64,000 bases of DNA from Lachnospiraceae bacterium C1.1 (GTDB lineage: Bacteria > Bacillota > Clostridia > Lachnospirales > Lachnospiraceae), in the NCBI GenBank assembly GCA_030434875.1, contig JAUISW010000001.1, forward strand, positions 62,001-126,000, read 5' to 3'. The position numbers and the translations under genes are program-made. The stretch's first letter is position 1. Each line of letters begins with the position of its first letter. Below the pieces are notes generated by a model. It made no database searches and was not told the DNA's origin. It saw nothing but the letters and a program-made list of their open reading frames with translations. Of this stretch, positions 23,150-32,148 are shown piece after piece.

Positions 23150-23209
23150 GAAATCGCAAAACGCGGAAAGCCCGTAAAATAAAGACTTTTTAAGGAGATA
23201 TAAAACATT

Positions 23210-23225
23210 ATGAAATTAGGAATCG
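23210..23225 (+). repeat. att core copy 5, the 5' end of ychF
   Basis: ATGAAATTAGGAATCG, one base (T for C at position 8) different from copies 1, 2 and 4. The leader AAAGCCCGTAAAATAAAG and TTAAGGAGATATAAAAC before it matches the other junctions. This is probably the host half of the attachment site. Confidence 0.8.
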
Positions 23226-24307
23226 TAGGACTTCCGAATGTCGGAAAGAGTACACTTTTTAACTCGCTTACAAATGCAGGAGCACTGGCTGCCAACTATC
23301 CGTTTGCAACTATTGATCCGAATGTCGGTATTGTTACAGTTCCGGATGCGAGAGTAAAGCATCTTGGAGAAATGTATCATTCAAAGAAGGTTACACCGGC
23401 GGTTATAGAGTTCGTTGATATCGCAGGTCTTGTAAAGGGCGCGTCAAAGGGTGAAGGACTCGGAAACCAGTTCCTTGCAAATATTCGTGAATGTGATGCA
23501 ATCGTACATGTAGTGCGTTGCTTTGAAGATCCTAATGTTATTCACGTGGATGGAAATATTAATCCGCTTCGGGATATCGAGACTATCAATCTTGAACTTA
23601 TATTTGCAGATATGGAAGTTATCGACAGAAGAATCGCAAAAGTCGGTAAGGCTGTCAGAATGGACAAGACTTATGCAAAAGAGGCTGCTCTTCTTGATAA
23701 GCTTAAAAAGCTCTTAGAGGACGGCAAGATGGCGAAGTCCTATGAGACTGATGATGAAGATGAGATCGCACTTCTTAAAGGATACTCACTTCTTACATCA
23801 AAGCCTACAATTTATGCTGCAAATGTAGCGGAGGAAGATCTTGCAAATGACGGCGCAGACAATGAAGGCGTTAAGGCAGTAAGAGAATTTGCAAAGGGCG
23901 AAAATTCTGAGGTATTTGTTATCTGTGCAGAAATTGAGGCTGAGATCTCTGAGCTCGATGAGGATGACAAAAAGGCATTTTTAGACGATCTTGGTCTTGA
24001 GGAGTCTGGTCTCGACAAGCTCATCAAGGCAAGTTATTCACTTTTGGGACTTATTTCATACCTTACATGTGGTGAGGATGAGTCTAGGGCATGGACGATC
24101 ACCAGAGGCATGAAGGCTCCTCAGGCAGCGGGAAAGATCCACACAGACTTTGAGAGAGGATTCATCAAGGCTGAAGTTATCGGATATGATACGCTAGTAG
24201 AATGCGGAAGCATGACAGCAGCCAAGGAAAAGGGACTTGTCAGAATGGAAGGTAAGGACTATGTCGTTCAGGACGGAGATGTTGTCCTTTTCAGGTTTAA
24301 CGTATGA
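23210..24307 (+). CDS. ychF: Redox-regulated ATPase YchF (Obg family)
   Basis: The product has 365 residues, full length. The P-loop is GLPNVGKST (residues 6-14). The switch region is [22 protein letters not shown]. The G4 motif is of the YchF type rather than NKxD (YAANVAEED), which explains ATP preference. The C-terminal TGS-like domain ends [10 protein letters not shown]. YchF is a conserved ribosome-associated ATPase linked to stress responses. TAAGGAG lies 15-9 bp before the start. The original promoter is separated by the element array, so expression depends on sequence carried by the elements. It overlaps lgt by 4 bp. Confidence 0.97.
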   Translation: MKLGIVGLPNVGKSTLFNSLTNAGALAANYPFATIDPNVGIVTVPDARVKHLGEMYHSKKVTPAVIEFVDIAGLVKGASKGEGLGNQFLANIRECDAIVHVVRCFEDPNVIHVDGNINPLRDIETINLELIFADMEVIDRRIAKVGKAVRMDKTYAKEAALLDKLKKLLEDGKMAKSYETDDEDEIALLKGYSLLTSKPTIYAANVAEEDLANDGADNEGVKAVREFAKGENSEVFVICAEIEAEISELDEDDKKAFLDDLGLEESGLDKLIKASYSLLGLISYLTCGEDESRAWTITRGMKAPQAAGKIHTDFERGFIKAEVIGYDTLVECGSMTAAKEKGLVRMEGKDYVVQDGDVVLFRFNV

Positions 24308-25173
24308 ATTCAACGGATATTGCTTTCCCGAATCTTGGGATTTATCTTCATGATGTGCCGAAAACCTTTTCGGTATTTGGATTCAGCATTGCTCTTTACG
24401 GCTGCATAATCGGAACGGGAATTCTTTTGGGAGTCCTGCTGGCAGCTTATGACAGACGTGACAGGGGCTTAAGTGATGACCCGATATGGGATGTTGCAGC
24501 CTGGGCGGTCGTTATATCAATTATCTCTGCCAGAGCTTATTATGTAATATTTGCCTGGGATTATTATAAAGATAATCTGATCAATGTTTTTAATATCCGT
24601 CAGGGTGGTCTTGCCATATATGGCGGTGTTATAGGCGCTTTTCTTACAATATATGTATATTGCAGGATAAAAAAGGTATCCTTCCTTGAGCTCTTTGACA
24701 GCATAGCATTGGGATTTCCTCTTGGACAGGCAATGGGACGATGGGGAAATTTCTTTAACAGAGAAGCTTTTGGAGGCTGGTCGGAAGGTCCATTTTCCAT
24801 GAGACTTCCTCTTGCTGCGGTAAGGGATTCGGATATATCTGACGGGATCCGCGCTCATATAACTGCGGGAATGGATTATATACAGGTTCATCCTACTTTT
24901 TTATATGAATCTGCATGGAATTTCTGCCTGCTGATATTTCTCTTCATATATAGAAGGCATAAAAAATTCAGCGGAGAAATTTTCTTTCTATACCTCTTTT
25001 TCTATGGATTAGGTCGTATATTCATAGAGGGACTTAGAACAGACCAGCTCATAGCACCCGTTATAAATATTCCGATCAGTCAGATAGTTGCAGGTCTTTG
25101 CATGATCGCTTCGACTGTATTTATAATATATAAGAAGAAATCAATAAAAAATACGGAAGGATCAAAAGAATAA
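24304..25173 (+). CDS. lgt: Prolipoprotein diacylglyceryl transferase
   Basis: The product has 289 residues. The enzyme transfers diacylglycerol from phosphatidylglycerol to the lipobox cysteine of prolipoproteins, in the cytoplasmic membrane. About seven hydrophobic segments are present. Conserved blocks: GGLAIYGGVIGA, the Lgt signature MGRWGNFFNREAFGG, HPTFLYESAWN, and the C-terminal FFYGLGRIFIEGLRTDQL. The ATGA overlap with ychF implies translational coupling. The lipoprotein OppA in this window would be a substrate. Confidence 0.96.
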   Translation: MNSTDIAFPNLGIYLHDVPKTFSVFGFSIALYGCIIGTGILLGVLLAAYDRRDRGLSDDPIWDVAAWAVVISIISARAYYVIFAWDYYKDNLINVFNIRQGGLAIYGGVIGAFLTIYVYCRIKKVSFLELFDSIALGFPLGQAMGRWGNFFNREAFGGWSEGPFSMRLPLAAVRDSDISDGIRAHITAGMDYIQVHPTFLYESAWNFCLLIFLFIYRRHKKFSGEIFFLYLFFYGLGRIFIEGLRTDQLIAPVINIPISQIVAGLCMIASTVFIIYKKKSIKNTEGSKE

Positions 25174-25550
25174 GAGACTTTTGGTTACTGTTCACAGGCA
25201 AACTGCGCACTCCGCTGCGCAGTTATGCCACAATAACTCTGACTGAACACTGGGTTTTGCCCATTGCCGTATGCGCATAATACTTAGCGAAGCAAAGCTG
25301 AGCTTAGTATATGCCACACAGAGGGGGCAATCTTAAATGGCAAAACCCGTTACTGGAGCACGCTGAAAGCGTGTGAACAGTAACGACTTTTGATTTTCGC
25401 TGTCAAAAATTTTGATTATATAAAAATAGTACAATTTTTTAAAAAATATAAAACGCAAGATGTTGTTTGTATTTTAAGAATACAGCACAATATCTTGCGC
25501 TTTTAAATTTCAAAAAACAAAATACAGAATAGACGCGCCTTGGCGAGGTG
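25174..25550. other. Nested palindromic region between lgt and mraZ
   Basis: No gene. GTTACTGTTCACA (25184-25196) and TGTGAACAGTAAC (25372-25384) enclose several inner inverted repeats: AACTGCGCA/TGCGCAGTT around 25201-25224, GGGTTTTGCC/GGCAAAACCC around 25252 and 25339, and ATACTTAGC/GCTTAGTAT. The segment could fold into one long branched hairpin of about 200 nt. A terminator follows: GCAAGAT (25455-25461) with ATCTTGC (25492-25498) and GCTTTT. Confidence 0.6.
25455..25504 (+). terminator. Terminator between lgt and mraZ
   Basis: CGCAAGATGTTGT pairs with ACAATATCTTGCG across an inner GTATT/AATAC stem, followed by CTTTT. The A-rich 5' side makes it possibly bidirectional. Confidence 0.7.
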
Positions 25551-25579
25551 TTGCGAATCTAAGAATTTTGCGCTAAAAT
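25551..25579 (+). promoter_or_regulatory. Promoter of the division/wall cluster
   Basis: TTGCGA (25551-25556), 17-bp spacer, TAAAAT (25574-25579). The predicted start is near 25586, directly before the MraZ boxes. Confidence 0.6.
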
Positions 25580-25589
25580 GAACAGGTAA

Positions 25590-25623
25590 GTGGAGAAAAG
25601 TGTCAGATTGTGGTAAAAAGTGG
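25590..25623 (+). promoter_or_regulatory. MraZ operator boxes
   Basis: GTGG, GTGT, GTGG and GTGG start at 25590, 25600, 25610 and 25620, an exact 10-bp period. MraZ of other bacteria binds GTGG-type boxes repeated every 10 bp in front of its own gene, so this is a probable autoregulation site. Confidence 0.65.
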
Positions 25624-25632
25624 TGAATAATT

Positions 25633-26064
25633 ATGTTCATGGGAGAATATAATCACACAATTGATGCCAAAGGCAGGCTGATTATTCCCGCGAAGTTCCG
25701 AGAGGGACTTGGCGATACTTTTATTATCACAAAAGGTCTGGACGGATGTCTTACTGCTTACGATCTTGAAGCTTGGAAAAAGCTTGAGGAAGGACTAAGA
25801 TCGCTTCCGGGAACTTTGAAAGAGGCCAGAGCTTTAAGCAGATTCTTTCTGGCAGGGGCAACAGAAGCTGAGCTTGATAAGCAGGGCAGAGCTCTTTTGC
25901 CGGCACCATTACGTGAACATGCGGGGCTGATAAAAGATGTGGTACTTGTCGGTGTGGGCGACAAGGTGGAGATCTGGAGTGCCGAGAAATGGCAAGCCGT
26001 TTCAGCCCCGGAAAATATTGATGATATTGCTGAGAGTCTCAGCAGCATGGGATTCAATTTATGA
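25633..26064 (+). CDS. mraZ: Transcriptional regulator MraZ
   Basis: The product has 143 residues, typical length. Two AbrB-like SpoVT repeats begin [22 protein letters not shown] and [23 protein letters not shown], each with the D-x-x-GR-hhhP signature. It forms ring-shaped oligomers and regulates the dcw cluster. The gene opens the cluster behind a candidate promoter and four 10-bp-spaced boxes. It overlaps rsmH by 4 bp. Confidence 0.97.
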   Translation: MFMGEYNHTIDAKGRLIIPAKFREGLGDTFIITKGLDGCLTAYDLEAWKKLEEGLRSLPGTLKEARALSRFFLAGATEAELDKQGRALLPAPLREHAGLIKDVVLVGVGDKVEIWSAEKWQAVSAPENIDDIAESLSSMGFNL

Positions 26065-27011
26065 GTGTGGAATTCAAACACAAATCAGTTCTATTAAATG
26101 AAACGATCGACGGACTTAACATTATTCCGAACGGCATATACCTCGACGGAACAGTCGGAGGTGCCGGACATTCGTCGGTTATCGCATCGAGACTTGATGC
26201 CTCGGCAGGAGGCAGGCTTATAGGACTCGACCAGGATGAAGTAGCTGTGAAAACGGCGTCTGAACGACTTAAGGCTTTTGATTGTGCGAAGGTCGTCAGA
26301 TCTAATTATTGCAATTTTCGTGAAATCCTGAATGACCTGGGTGTGGACAGAGTCAATGGGATTCTTTTGGATTTAGGAGTGTCGTCCTATCAGCTGGATA
26401 CAGCTGATAGGGGATTTTCCTACATGGAGGATGCTCCGTTGGACATGAGGATGGATGACAGAAATCCACTTAGTGCCTATACGATAGTAAATGAGTATTC
26501 CGAAAATGAATTATATAGATTAATAAGAGATTATGGAGAGGATAAGTTCGCTAAAAACATCGCAAAGCACATCTGCGCTGCACGACAGGTCAAACCTGTA
26601 AGAACAACTCTTGAACTCTCAGAAATTATCAAAGAATCAATTCCAATGAAAATACGAAAAAACGGAGGACATCCTGCTAAACGTACTTTTCAGGCTATAA
26701 GGATCGAAGTAAATCATGAACTTGATGTACTTGAAGGGACGTTGGATTCGATGATCGATTCGCTGGCACCGGGTGGAAGATTATGTATAATCACTTTCCA
26801 TTCATTGGAAGACAGGATCGTTAAAGTCAATTTTAAGAGAAATGAAAATCCATGTACATGTCCTCCGGAATTTCCGGTGTGTGTATGCGGAAAGAAGTCA
26901 AAGGGAAAAGTAATAAGCAGAAAGCCTATTCTTCCGTCAGAAGAGGAGATGGAGGAAAATTCAAGATCGAAGAGTGCAAAGCTCAGAATATTTGAAAAGG
27001 CTCAGAATTAA
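26061..27011 (+). CDS. rsmH: 16S rRNA (cytosine(1402)-N(4))-methyltransferase
   Basis: The product has 316 residues. SAM-binding signatures: [23 protein letters not shown], and [16 protein letters not shown] followed by [16 protein letters not shown], the RsmH/MraW family block. [18 protein letters not shown] and [13 protein letters not shown] complete the active site. It methylates N4 of C1402 in 16S rRNA. The conserved position after mraZ and the ATGA overlap support the call. Confidence 0.97.
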   Translation: MSVEFKHKSVLLNETIDGLNIIPNGIYLDGTVGGAGHSSVIASRLDASAGGRLIGLDQDEVAVKTASERLKAFDCAKVVRSNYCNFREILNDLGVDRVNGILLDLGVSSYQLDTADRGFSYMEDAPLDMRMDDRNPLSAYTIVNEYSENELYRLIRDYGEDKFAKNIAKHICAARQVKPVRTTLELSEIIKESIPMKIRKNGGHPAKRTFQAIRIEVNHELDVLEGTLDSMIDSLAPGGRLCIITFHSLEDRIVKVNFKRNENPCTCPPEFPVCVCGKKSKGKVISRKPILPSEEEMEENSRSKSAKLRIFEKAQN

Positions 27012-27043
27012 AATGAATCTTTAATAAGATTCGGGGAGGGGGA

Positions 27044-27544
27044 ATGATGGCAAGACATCAGCAAAGAAGGAATTCTGCTACAAGAAGAAGTCGCCGCAGC
27101 GAAGACCGCTATTATGTGGATGGCAATACAGTCAGAAAAGTTGCGCCAAGAAAAAGCAGACCTTCTAAGAAAATTACCATAAAAGAAGCCGAACCTATCC
27201 CGGAGAGACCTAAGCGCCTTTTCAATATGAGTGCGGGATATGTATTGTTCCTGCTTTTGTCACTCTTGATATCGGCAACAGTATGTATTGGATATGTCAG
27301 ACTCAGATCTGAACTTACAGCTGATCAGAAGGAAATATCGAAACTGGAAAGTACTTATAATGCTCTGAAACAGTCAAATGATGAGGAATATGACCGTATC
27401 ATGGCATCTGTGGATCTGGAAAGCATAAAGAAAAGGGCTATGACTGAATACGGCATGAAATATCCTAATGAAGATCAGGTTGTGAATATTTCAGGCGCAG
27501 ACAACGATTATGTTAGACAGTATGGAGACATACCAAAAAAATGA
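27044..27544 (+). CDS. ftsL: Cell division protein FtsL-like (septum formation initiator type)
   Basis: The product has 166 residues. A long basic cytoplasmic N-terminus (about 60 residues, RRNSATRRSRRSEDR) is followed by one transmembrane segment (VLFLLLSLLISATVCIGYV, residues about 67-88) and an extracellular coiled coil (ELTADQKEISKLESTYNALK), ending with DYVRQYGDIPKK. This is FtsL topology. Identity between FtsL proteins is low, so position between rsmH and pbp is part of the evidence. A very strong GGGAGGGGG site serves ATG 27044 or 27047. It overlaps the next gene by 4 bp. Confidence 0.8.
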   Translation: MMARHQQRRNSATRRSRRSEDRYYVDGNTVRKVAPRKSRPSKKITIKEAEPIPERPKRLFNMSAGYVLFLLLSLLISATVCIGYVRLRSELTADQKEISKLESTYNALKQSNDEEYDRIMASVDLESIKKRAMTEYGMKYPNEDQVVNISGADNDYVRQYGDIPKK

Positions 27545-29919
27545 AAAAAATTAAAAAATTCACTTTGAGGATGCAGAGAAAGCTGGTAGTACTGTTTATT
27601 TTGGTGCTGGCAGCTTTTATTGCTTTAAGCTACAAGTTGTACACAATTACAAGGGACAAGGGAGATGCTTATAAACGTCAGGTTCTTGCCCAACAGCACA
27701 GCGGATCGACTACGCTTCCTTTCAGAAGAGGAGATATTGTTGACAGGAAAGGCAGCAGACTTGCTTATTCTGAAAAAGTCTATAATCTGGTAGTTGATGC
27801 GAAACAGATGAATGAGGATGATGGAATCCATCTTGAGCCTACCTATTCAGCGATTAAGGAAAGTTTTCCTGAAGTTGATATTGATGATTTAAGGGATTAT
27901 GTGACAAAGAATCCCGGATCAAGATACAGGATTTTTGCAAAAAAGCTTTCATATGATGAGGTTGAAAAATTCGAAGATCTTATGAAAAAATCATCGGCAG
28001 CTGCAGTATCGGCAGATGAGCCGGTGGGAACGATAAACGGAGTATGGTTTGAAGAAGACTATACAAGAAAATATCCATATGATTCACTTGCCTGTGATGT
28101 TGTTGGATTTGTACAGGGAAATAATGTTGGTTTTTACGGACTGGAAGGCTATTATAATGATACCTTGAACGGCATAAATGGCAGAAGCTACAGCTATTTA
28201 AATGACGAAGACGTTATGGAGGACAGCATTCAGCCGGCAACAGACGGAAAAACGCTTGTTACGACTCTGGATGTAAATGTACAGTCGATCGTAGAAAAAC
28301 ATATAAAACTTTTTTACGAAAAATACAAGAATAATTATAGAGAAGGTGCGGCTGCAGAGAATATAGGTGTCATCGTTATGAATCCGAATAATGGCGAAGT
28401 TTATGCGATGGCAGGATATCCTGTATTTAATCTGAATGACCCGGAGAACATGGATGATGTTGATCTGACACCTTATATGAAATCAGCGTCAGAAAATACA
28501 GTGTTGGCGGTTTCATCAAACTCTGCCGCAGAAAGTGCATCAGATGAAACATCAGAAGAAACAGCAGAAGAAAATACTGAAGATACTACAGTTTCAAATG
28601 ATACTGCGGAGTCTGCAGAGGTAAGTGCTAATCAGACTGAAACTCTGGAAATGGATGATCTTACCAAGGCTAAAAATGCCATATGGAGAAATTTCTGCAT
28701 ATCGGATTCTTATGAGCCTGGTTCGGTAATGAAGCCGTTTACTGTGGCCGGAGCTTTGGATGCAGGAAAAATAACCGGTGATGAAAGCTATGAGTGCGGC
28801 GGTTATATGGAAGTTGGTGGGTTCAAGATTCACTGTCATAACAGACTTGGTGACGGACTGCTTACAGTCCAGCAGGGCATGGCAAAATCCTGTAACGTAG
28901 TACTTATGAATATTGCATTTGCAATGGGTAAGGATGAATGGTTAAGATATAACAGGATATTTAATTTCGGATTGAAAACAAATATCGACCTTTACGGAGA
29001 AACAAATGCAAGCTCGGTAATTTTTGATGAGACAATGGGACAAACAGACCTTGCGGTAGCATCTTTTGGTCAGGGCTTTAATGTTACAATGATACAGATG
29101 GCGGCAGGTTTTTCAGCCTTGATTAATGGTGGATATTACTATCAGCCGCATCTTGTTAGTGAAGTTGAAAACTCGGATGGAGCAGTTATAGAAGAAAAAG
29201 AGCCTAAGCTTCTGAAACAGGTAATCTCAGAAAGTACATCAAAGAAGATGCGTGAGATCCTTAAAACAGTTGTCATGAGCGACAAGAGTGAATGTACAGG
29301 TTGGTCAGCAAGACCGGCAGGGTATACAGAAGGCGGAAAAACCGGTACAGCGGAAAAAATCCCCAGAGGAAACGGAAATTATCTTATTTCCTTTATGGGA
29401 TATGTTCCGGCAGATGATCCACAGGTTCTCTGCTATGTCATCATTGATACACCTAACCATCCGCAGCAGTCGGAATCAACGAGAATGGCGACTGTGCTGA
29501 ATAAAGATATTATGACAGAGGTACTTCCCTATCTTAATATTTTCCCGACGGAACCTCTTACAGAAGAAGAACTTGCATCTCTTTCTGAGAGCCAGGAAGG
29601 ATTCTTCGTAGGATCTGACGGAGTGAGTGAAAATTCAGTAAGCGGAGATTCTGTCAGCGGAGATTCTGCTGATGGAAGCGGAGAGACAGCTGATGACGGA
29701 ACTATTGTTATCGATCCGGAAAAGACAGTATCTTATGACAGCGCAGGAAGAGCTATTTCTCAAAATGAGATAAAATATGATGAAGAAACCGGGTATCCGC
29801 TTGATCCGGCAACGGGAGAAGTTCTTGATCCTGTGACTTTACAGCCGATCAATGGCAATTCTTCATTTATGACAGAATCAGGAACGGGAGATACGCAGGA
29901 AACTGCGCAGACAGAGTAA
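27541..29919 (+). CDS. Division-type penicillin-binding protein (FtsI/SpoVD class B)
   Basis: The product has 792 residues. N-terminal transmembrane anchor (about 15-32), dimerisation/PBP domain, then transpeptidase. Active-site motifs: S395-VMK (SYEPGSVMKPF), S450-CN (KSCNVVLMN) and K600-TG (EGGKTGTAEK). It cross-links septal peptidoglycan outside the membrane. Two oddities: an acidic Ser/Glu/Thr-rich insertion of about 60 residues (312-372) just before the active-site Ser, and an acidic C-terminal tail (about 685-792) with repeated SVSGDS in place of the PASTA domain seen in SpoVD. It directly follows ftsL. Confidence 0.93.
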   Translation: MKKIKKFTLRMQRKLVVLFILVLAAFIALSYKLYTITRDKGDAYKRQVLAQQHSGSTTLPFRRGDIVDRKGSRLAYSEKVYNLVVDAKQMNEDDGIHLEPTYSAIKESFPEVDIDDLRDYVTKNPGSRYRIFAKKLSYDEVEKFEDLMKKSSAAAVSADEPVGTINGVWFEEDYTRKYPYDSLACDVVGFVQGNNVGFYGLEGYYNDTLNGINGRSYSYLNDEDVMEDSIQPATDGKTLVTTLDVNVQSIVEKHIKLFYEKYKNNYREGAAAENIGVIVMNPNNGEVYAMAGYPVFNLNDPENMDDVDLTPYMKSASENTVLAVSSNSAAESASDETSEETAEENTEDTTVSNDTAESAEVSANQTETLEMDDLTKAKNAIWRNFCISDSYEPGSVMKPFTVAGALDAGKITGDESYECGGYMEVGGFKIHCHNRLGDGLLTVQQGMAKSCNVVLMNIAFAMGKDEWLRYNRIFNFGLKTNIDLYGETNASSVIFDETMGQTDLAVASFGQGFNVTMIQMAAGFSALINGGYYYQPHLVSEVENSDGAVIEEKEPKLLKQVISESTSKKMREILKTVVMSDKSECTGWSARPAGYTEGGKTGTAEKIPRGNGNYLISFMGYVPADDPQVLCYVIIDTPNHPQQSESTRMATVLNKDIMTEVLPYLNIFPTEPLTEEELASLSESQEGFFVGSDGVSENSVSGDSVSGDSADGSGETADDGTIVIDPEKTVSYDSAGRAISQNEIKYDEETGYPLDPATGEVLDPVTLQPINGNSSFMTESGTGDTQETAQTE

Positions 29920-30007
29920 AGAGTCTTGAAATAAAGGTTCGTGTGATTTATAATCGTAGAGCTAAATGTTTTATGAAATTTTAATGGGTTGAATCGGAGA
30001 CAGGGTT

Positions 30008-30985
30008 ATGCTGATTTTATTTTTGATTTCGCTGGCAGTAAGTTTTGTGCTGTCAGCAGTGTGTGGAATTTTTGTTTTGCCGGCTTTGAAAAGACTAAAG
30101 GCAAGTCAGACAGAGAGGGAAGAGGGACCGGCTTCGCATAAGGTGAAAAGCGGAACCCCCACAATGGGAGGAATAATTTTTCTTATAGCTTTTATTATTG
30201 TGGCGGGAATTGCTTCTACCCGATACAGAATGATCATTCCGATTATTATCTCAACAGTTCTTTTTGGAGCTATCGGTTTTATTGATGACTATATAAAAGT
30301 AGTTATGAAAAGGAACCTTGGTTTGAGAGCATGGCAGAAGATGGCACTTCAGATAGTTGCATCTGCAATCCTTCTTTTCTATGTTTACAATTTCACTGAG
30401 GTAAAAATGGACATGCTCGTTCCGTTTTCAGCCCTTTTTTCTGCAGATGCAGAAGATATGTATGTGAATTTCGGATTTCTTACTATTCCATTTTTATTTA
30501 TAGTTATTATTGGTTCTGTTAATGGTTCTAATTTTACAGACGGTCTGGACGGACTTTTGAGTTCGGTAACGCTCGTTATTTCACTTTTCCTTGCAGCTGT
30601 TTCAATGAAGCTTGGAGTACAGATAACACCTGCAGCCGGAGCAATGGCCGGCGCATTGATAGGATTTCTTCTCTATAACTGGCATCCTGCAAAGGTGTTT
30701 ATGGGAGATACGGGATCGCTTGCGCTGGGAGGATTTGTTGCGGCAGCTATGCTGATGCTGAAAATGCCGCTTTTGCTGGTGTTTGTAGCATTCATCTATT
30801 TAGCAGAAGTGCTTTCGGTTATTATACAGGTTCTTTATTTCAAGGCTACAGGCGGTAAGAGATTTTTCAGAATGGCACCGATACATCATCATTTCGAACT
30901 TGGGGGGTGGAACGAAGTTCAGGTGGTAAGAGCCTTTACGATAGTCACGTTGATACTTTGCGTGATAGCGTACATTATAGTCTGA
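30008..30985 (+). CDS. mraY: Phospho-N-acetylmuramoyl-pentapeptide-transferase
   Basis: The product has 325 residues and about ten membrane segments. It transfers phospho-MurNAc-pentapeptide to undecaprenyl phosphate, forming lipid I. Signatures: KSGTPTMGGIIFL, the Asp pair in GFIDDYIKV, NFTDGLDGL, FMGDTGSLALGG and the HHHFELGGW motif near the C-terminus. All known catalytic Asp residues are present. The start ATG 30008 follows a GGAGACAGGG site. The gap of 88 bp after the PBP gene has no terminator. Confidence 0.97.
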   Translation: MLILFLISLAVSFVLSAVCGIFVLPALKRLKASQTEREEGPASHKVKSGTPTMGGIIFLIAFIIVAGIASTRYRMIIPIIISTVLFGAIGFIDDYIKVVMKRNLGLRAWQKMALQIVASAILLFYVYNFTEVKMDMLVPFSALFSADAEDMYVNFGFLTIPFLFIVIIGSVNGSNFTDGLDGLLSSVTLVISLFLAAVSMKLGVQITPAAGAMAGALIGFLLYNWHPAKVFMGDTGSLALGGFVAAAMLMLKMPLLLVFVAFIYLAEVLSVIIQVLYFKATGGKRFFRMAPIHHHFELGGWNEVQVVRAFTIVTLILCVIAYIIV

Positions 30986-30993
30986 TCTAGTAT

Positions 30994-32148
30994 ATGGTCA
31001 GAAAGAAAACCAGGCAGGCGGCTAAAAGCAGAGCATTATTTGTAGATCCCAGCATGCTCATAGTCGTTGTGCTGCTTCTGTGTTTCGGTCTTATAATGGT
31101 TTATTCCGCCAGCTCTTATGAGGCCAGTGTAAAATTTAATGATTCAACCATTTATCTGAGAAATCAGCTTAGAGCCAGTGTTTTGGGAATTATCTGCATG
31201 TTTGTTTTTTCCAGAATAGATTATCACAGACTTAAGAAATTTGCTCCGTTAATGTATATTGGTTCACTTCTGTCGGTCGTGGCAGTAATGACGCCCTTGG
31301 GAATGACGATAAACGGTGCAAGGCGTTGGATAAAACTGGGTCCTTTCTCGGTGCAGCCGGCAGAGATAGTAAAGCTGGCGCTGATAGTTTTCTTTGCAGC
31401 ATTTATATGCAAAAGAAAAGAAGAGTTGAAATATCTTCGAGGTTTTGTTAAATGTATGATTCCTGCGTTGATACCGGCCGGGATGATATATGTTATTACG
31501 AGTAATCTGAGCTCGGCCATAATTGTCGCAGGAATGGCCGTAGTTATTCTTTTTGTAGCTTCTCCGAGATATTGGTATTATATTTTGGGAGCGTTATTAG
31601 TTTTTTCAGCTGTATTTCTGGTTGTTTATCTTGTCGGCAACGGAATTCTGCCTGAAAATGTGTCTTACAGACTTACTCGTGTAAAGGCGTGGCTGCATCC
31701 GGAAGCATATGCATCCGGAAGTGGATTTCAGACCTTACAGGCGCTGTATTCTATAGGCTCCGGAGGAGTGACAGGAAAGGGGCTCGGACAGAGTGTACAG
31801 AAGCTTGGATTGGTTCCTGAAGCACAGAATGATATGATTTTTTCGATAATCTGTGAGGAGTTAGGGTTATTTGGTGCGTTTGCAGTACTTCTTATGTTCC
31901 TTATCCTTATACTCCGACTTTTGATAGTAGCAACAAATGCTCCGGATCTTTTTGGAGCTTTGCTTGTAGTAGGTGTTATGGGGCATATTTCGCTGCAGGT
32001 TATTTTGAATATAGCCGTTGTAACAAATGTAATTCCAAATACCGGTGTTACGCTGCCATTTATTTCGTATGGAGGTACTTCGGTATTGTTCCTGATGGCT
32101 GAGATCGGAATAGCACTCAATGTTTCACGCGCACAAAGGTCAAATTAA
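30994..32148 (+). CDS. ftsW: SEDS-family peptidoglycan glycosyltransferase (FtsW/SpoVE)
   Basis: The product has 384 residues with ten predicted membrane segments. SEDS motifs: CFGLIMVYSASSYEA near the N-terminus, GARRWIKLGPFSVQPAEIVKL (about 105-125) and IPNTGVTLPFISYGGTS (about 345). FtsW polymerises lipid II together with a class B PBP, here presumably the product of 27541-29919. It starts 8 bp after mraY with no strong ribosome site of its own, and its stop overlaps the ATG of ftsQ. The usual murD before it and murG after it are missing. Confidence 0.93.
   Translation: MVRKKTRQAAKSRALFVDPSMLIVVVLLLCFGLIMVYSASSYEASVKFNDSTIYLRNQLRASVLGIICMFVFSRIDYHRLKKFAPLMYIGSLLSVVAVMTPLGMTINGARRWIKLGPFSVQPAEIVKLALIVFFAAFICKRKEELKYLRGFVKCMIPALIPAGMIYVITSNLSSAIIVAGMAVVILFVASPRYWYYILGALLVFSAVFLVVYLVGNGILPENVSYRLTRVKAWLHPEAYASGSGFQTLQALYSIGSGGVTGKGLGQSVQKLGLVPEAQNDMIFSIICEELGLFGAFAVLLMFLILILRLLIVATNAPDLFGALLVVGVMGHISLQVILNIAVVTNVIPNTGVTLPFISYGGTSVLFLMAEIGIALNVSRAQRSN

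Larger units (their letters stand above)
15330..23209 (+). mobile_element. Integrative element E4 (7.9 kb) with its own integrase
   Basis: E4 lies between att core 4 and the ychF start. It has left-arm TGGCG repeats at 15464-15492 and right-arm TGGTGCCCG repeats at 23126-23149. It carries an AbiE module whose toxin is split by a RIT element, a repeat-rich regulatory region (21463-21719) and a tyrosine integrase ending 25 bp before the right arm. It is the only element here that could be autonomous for integration. Confidence 0.75.
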
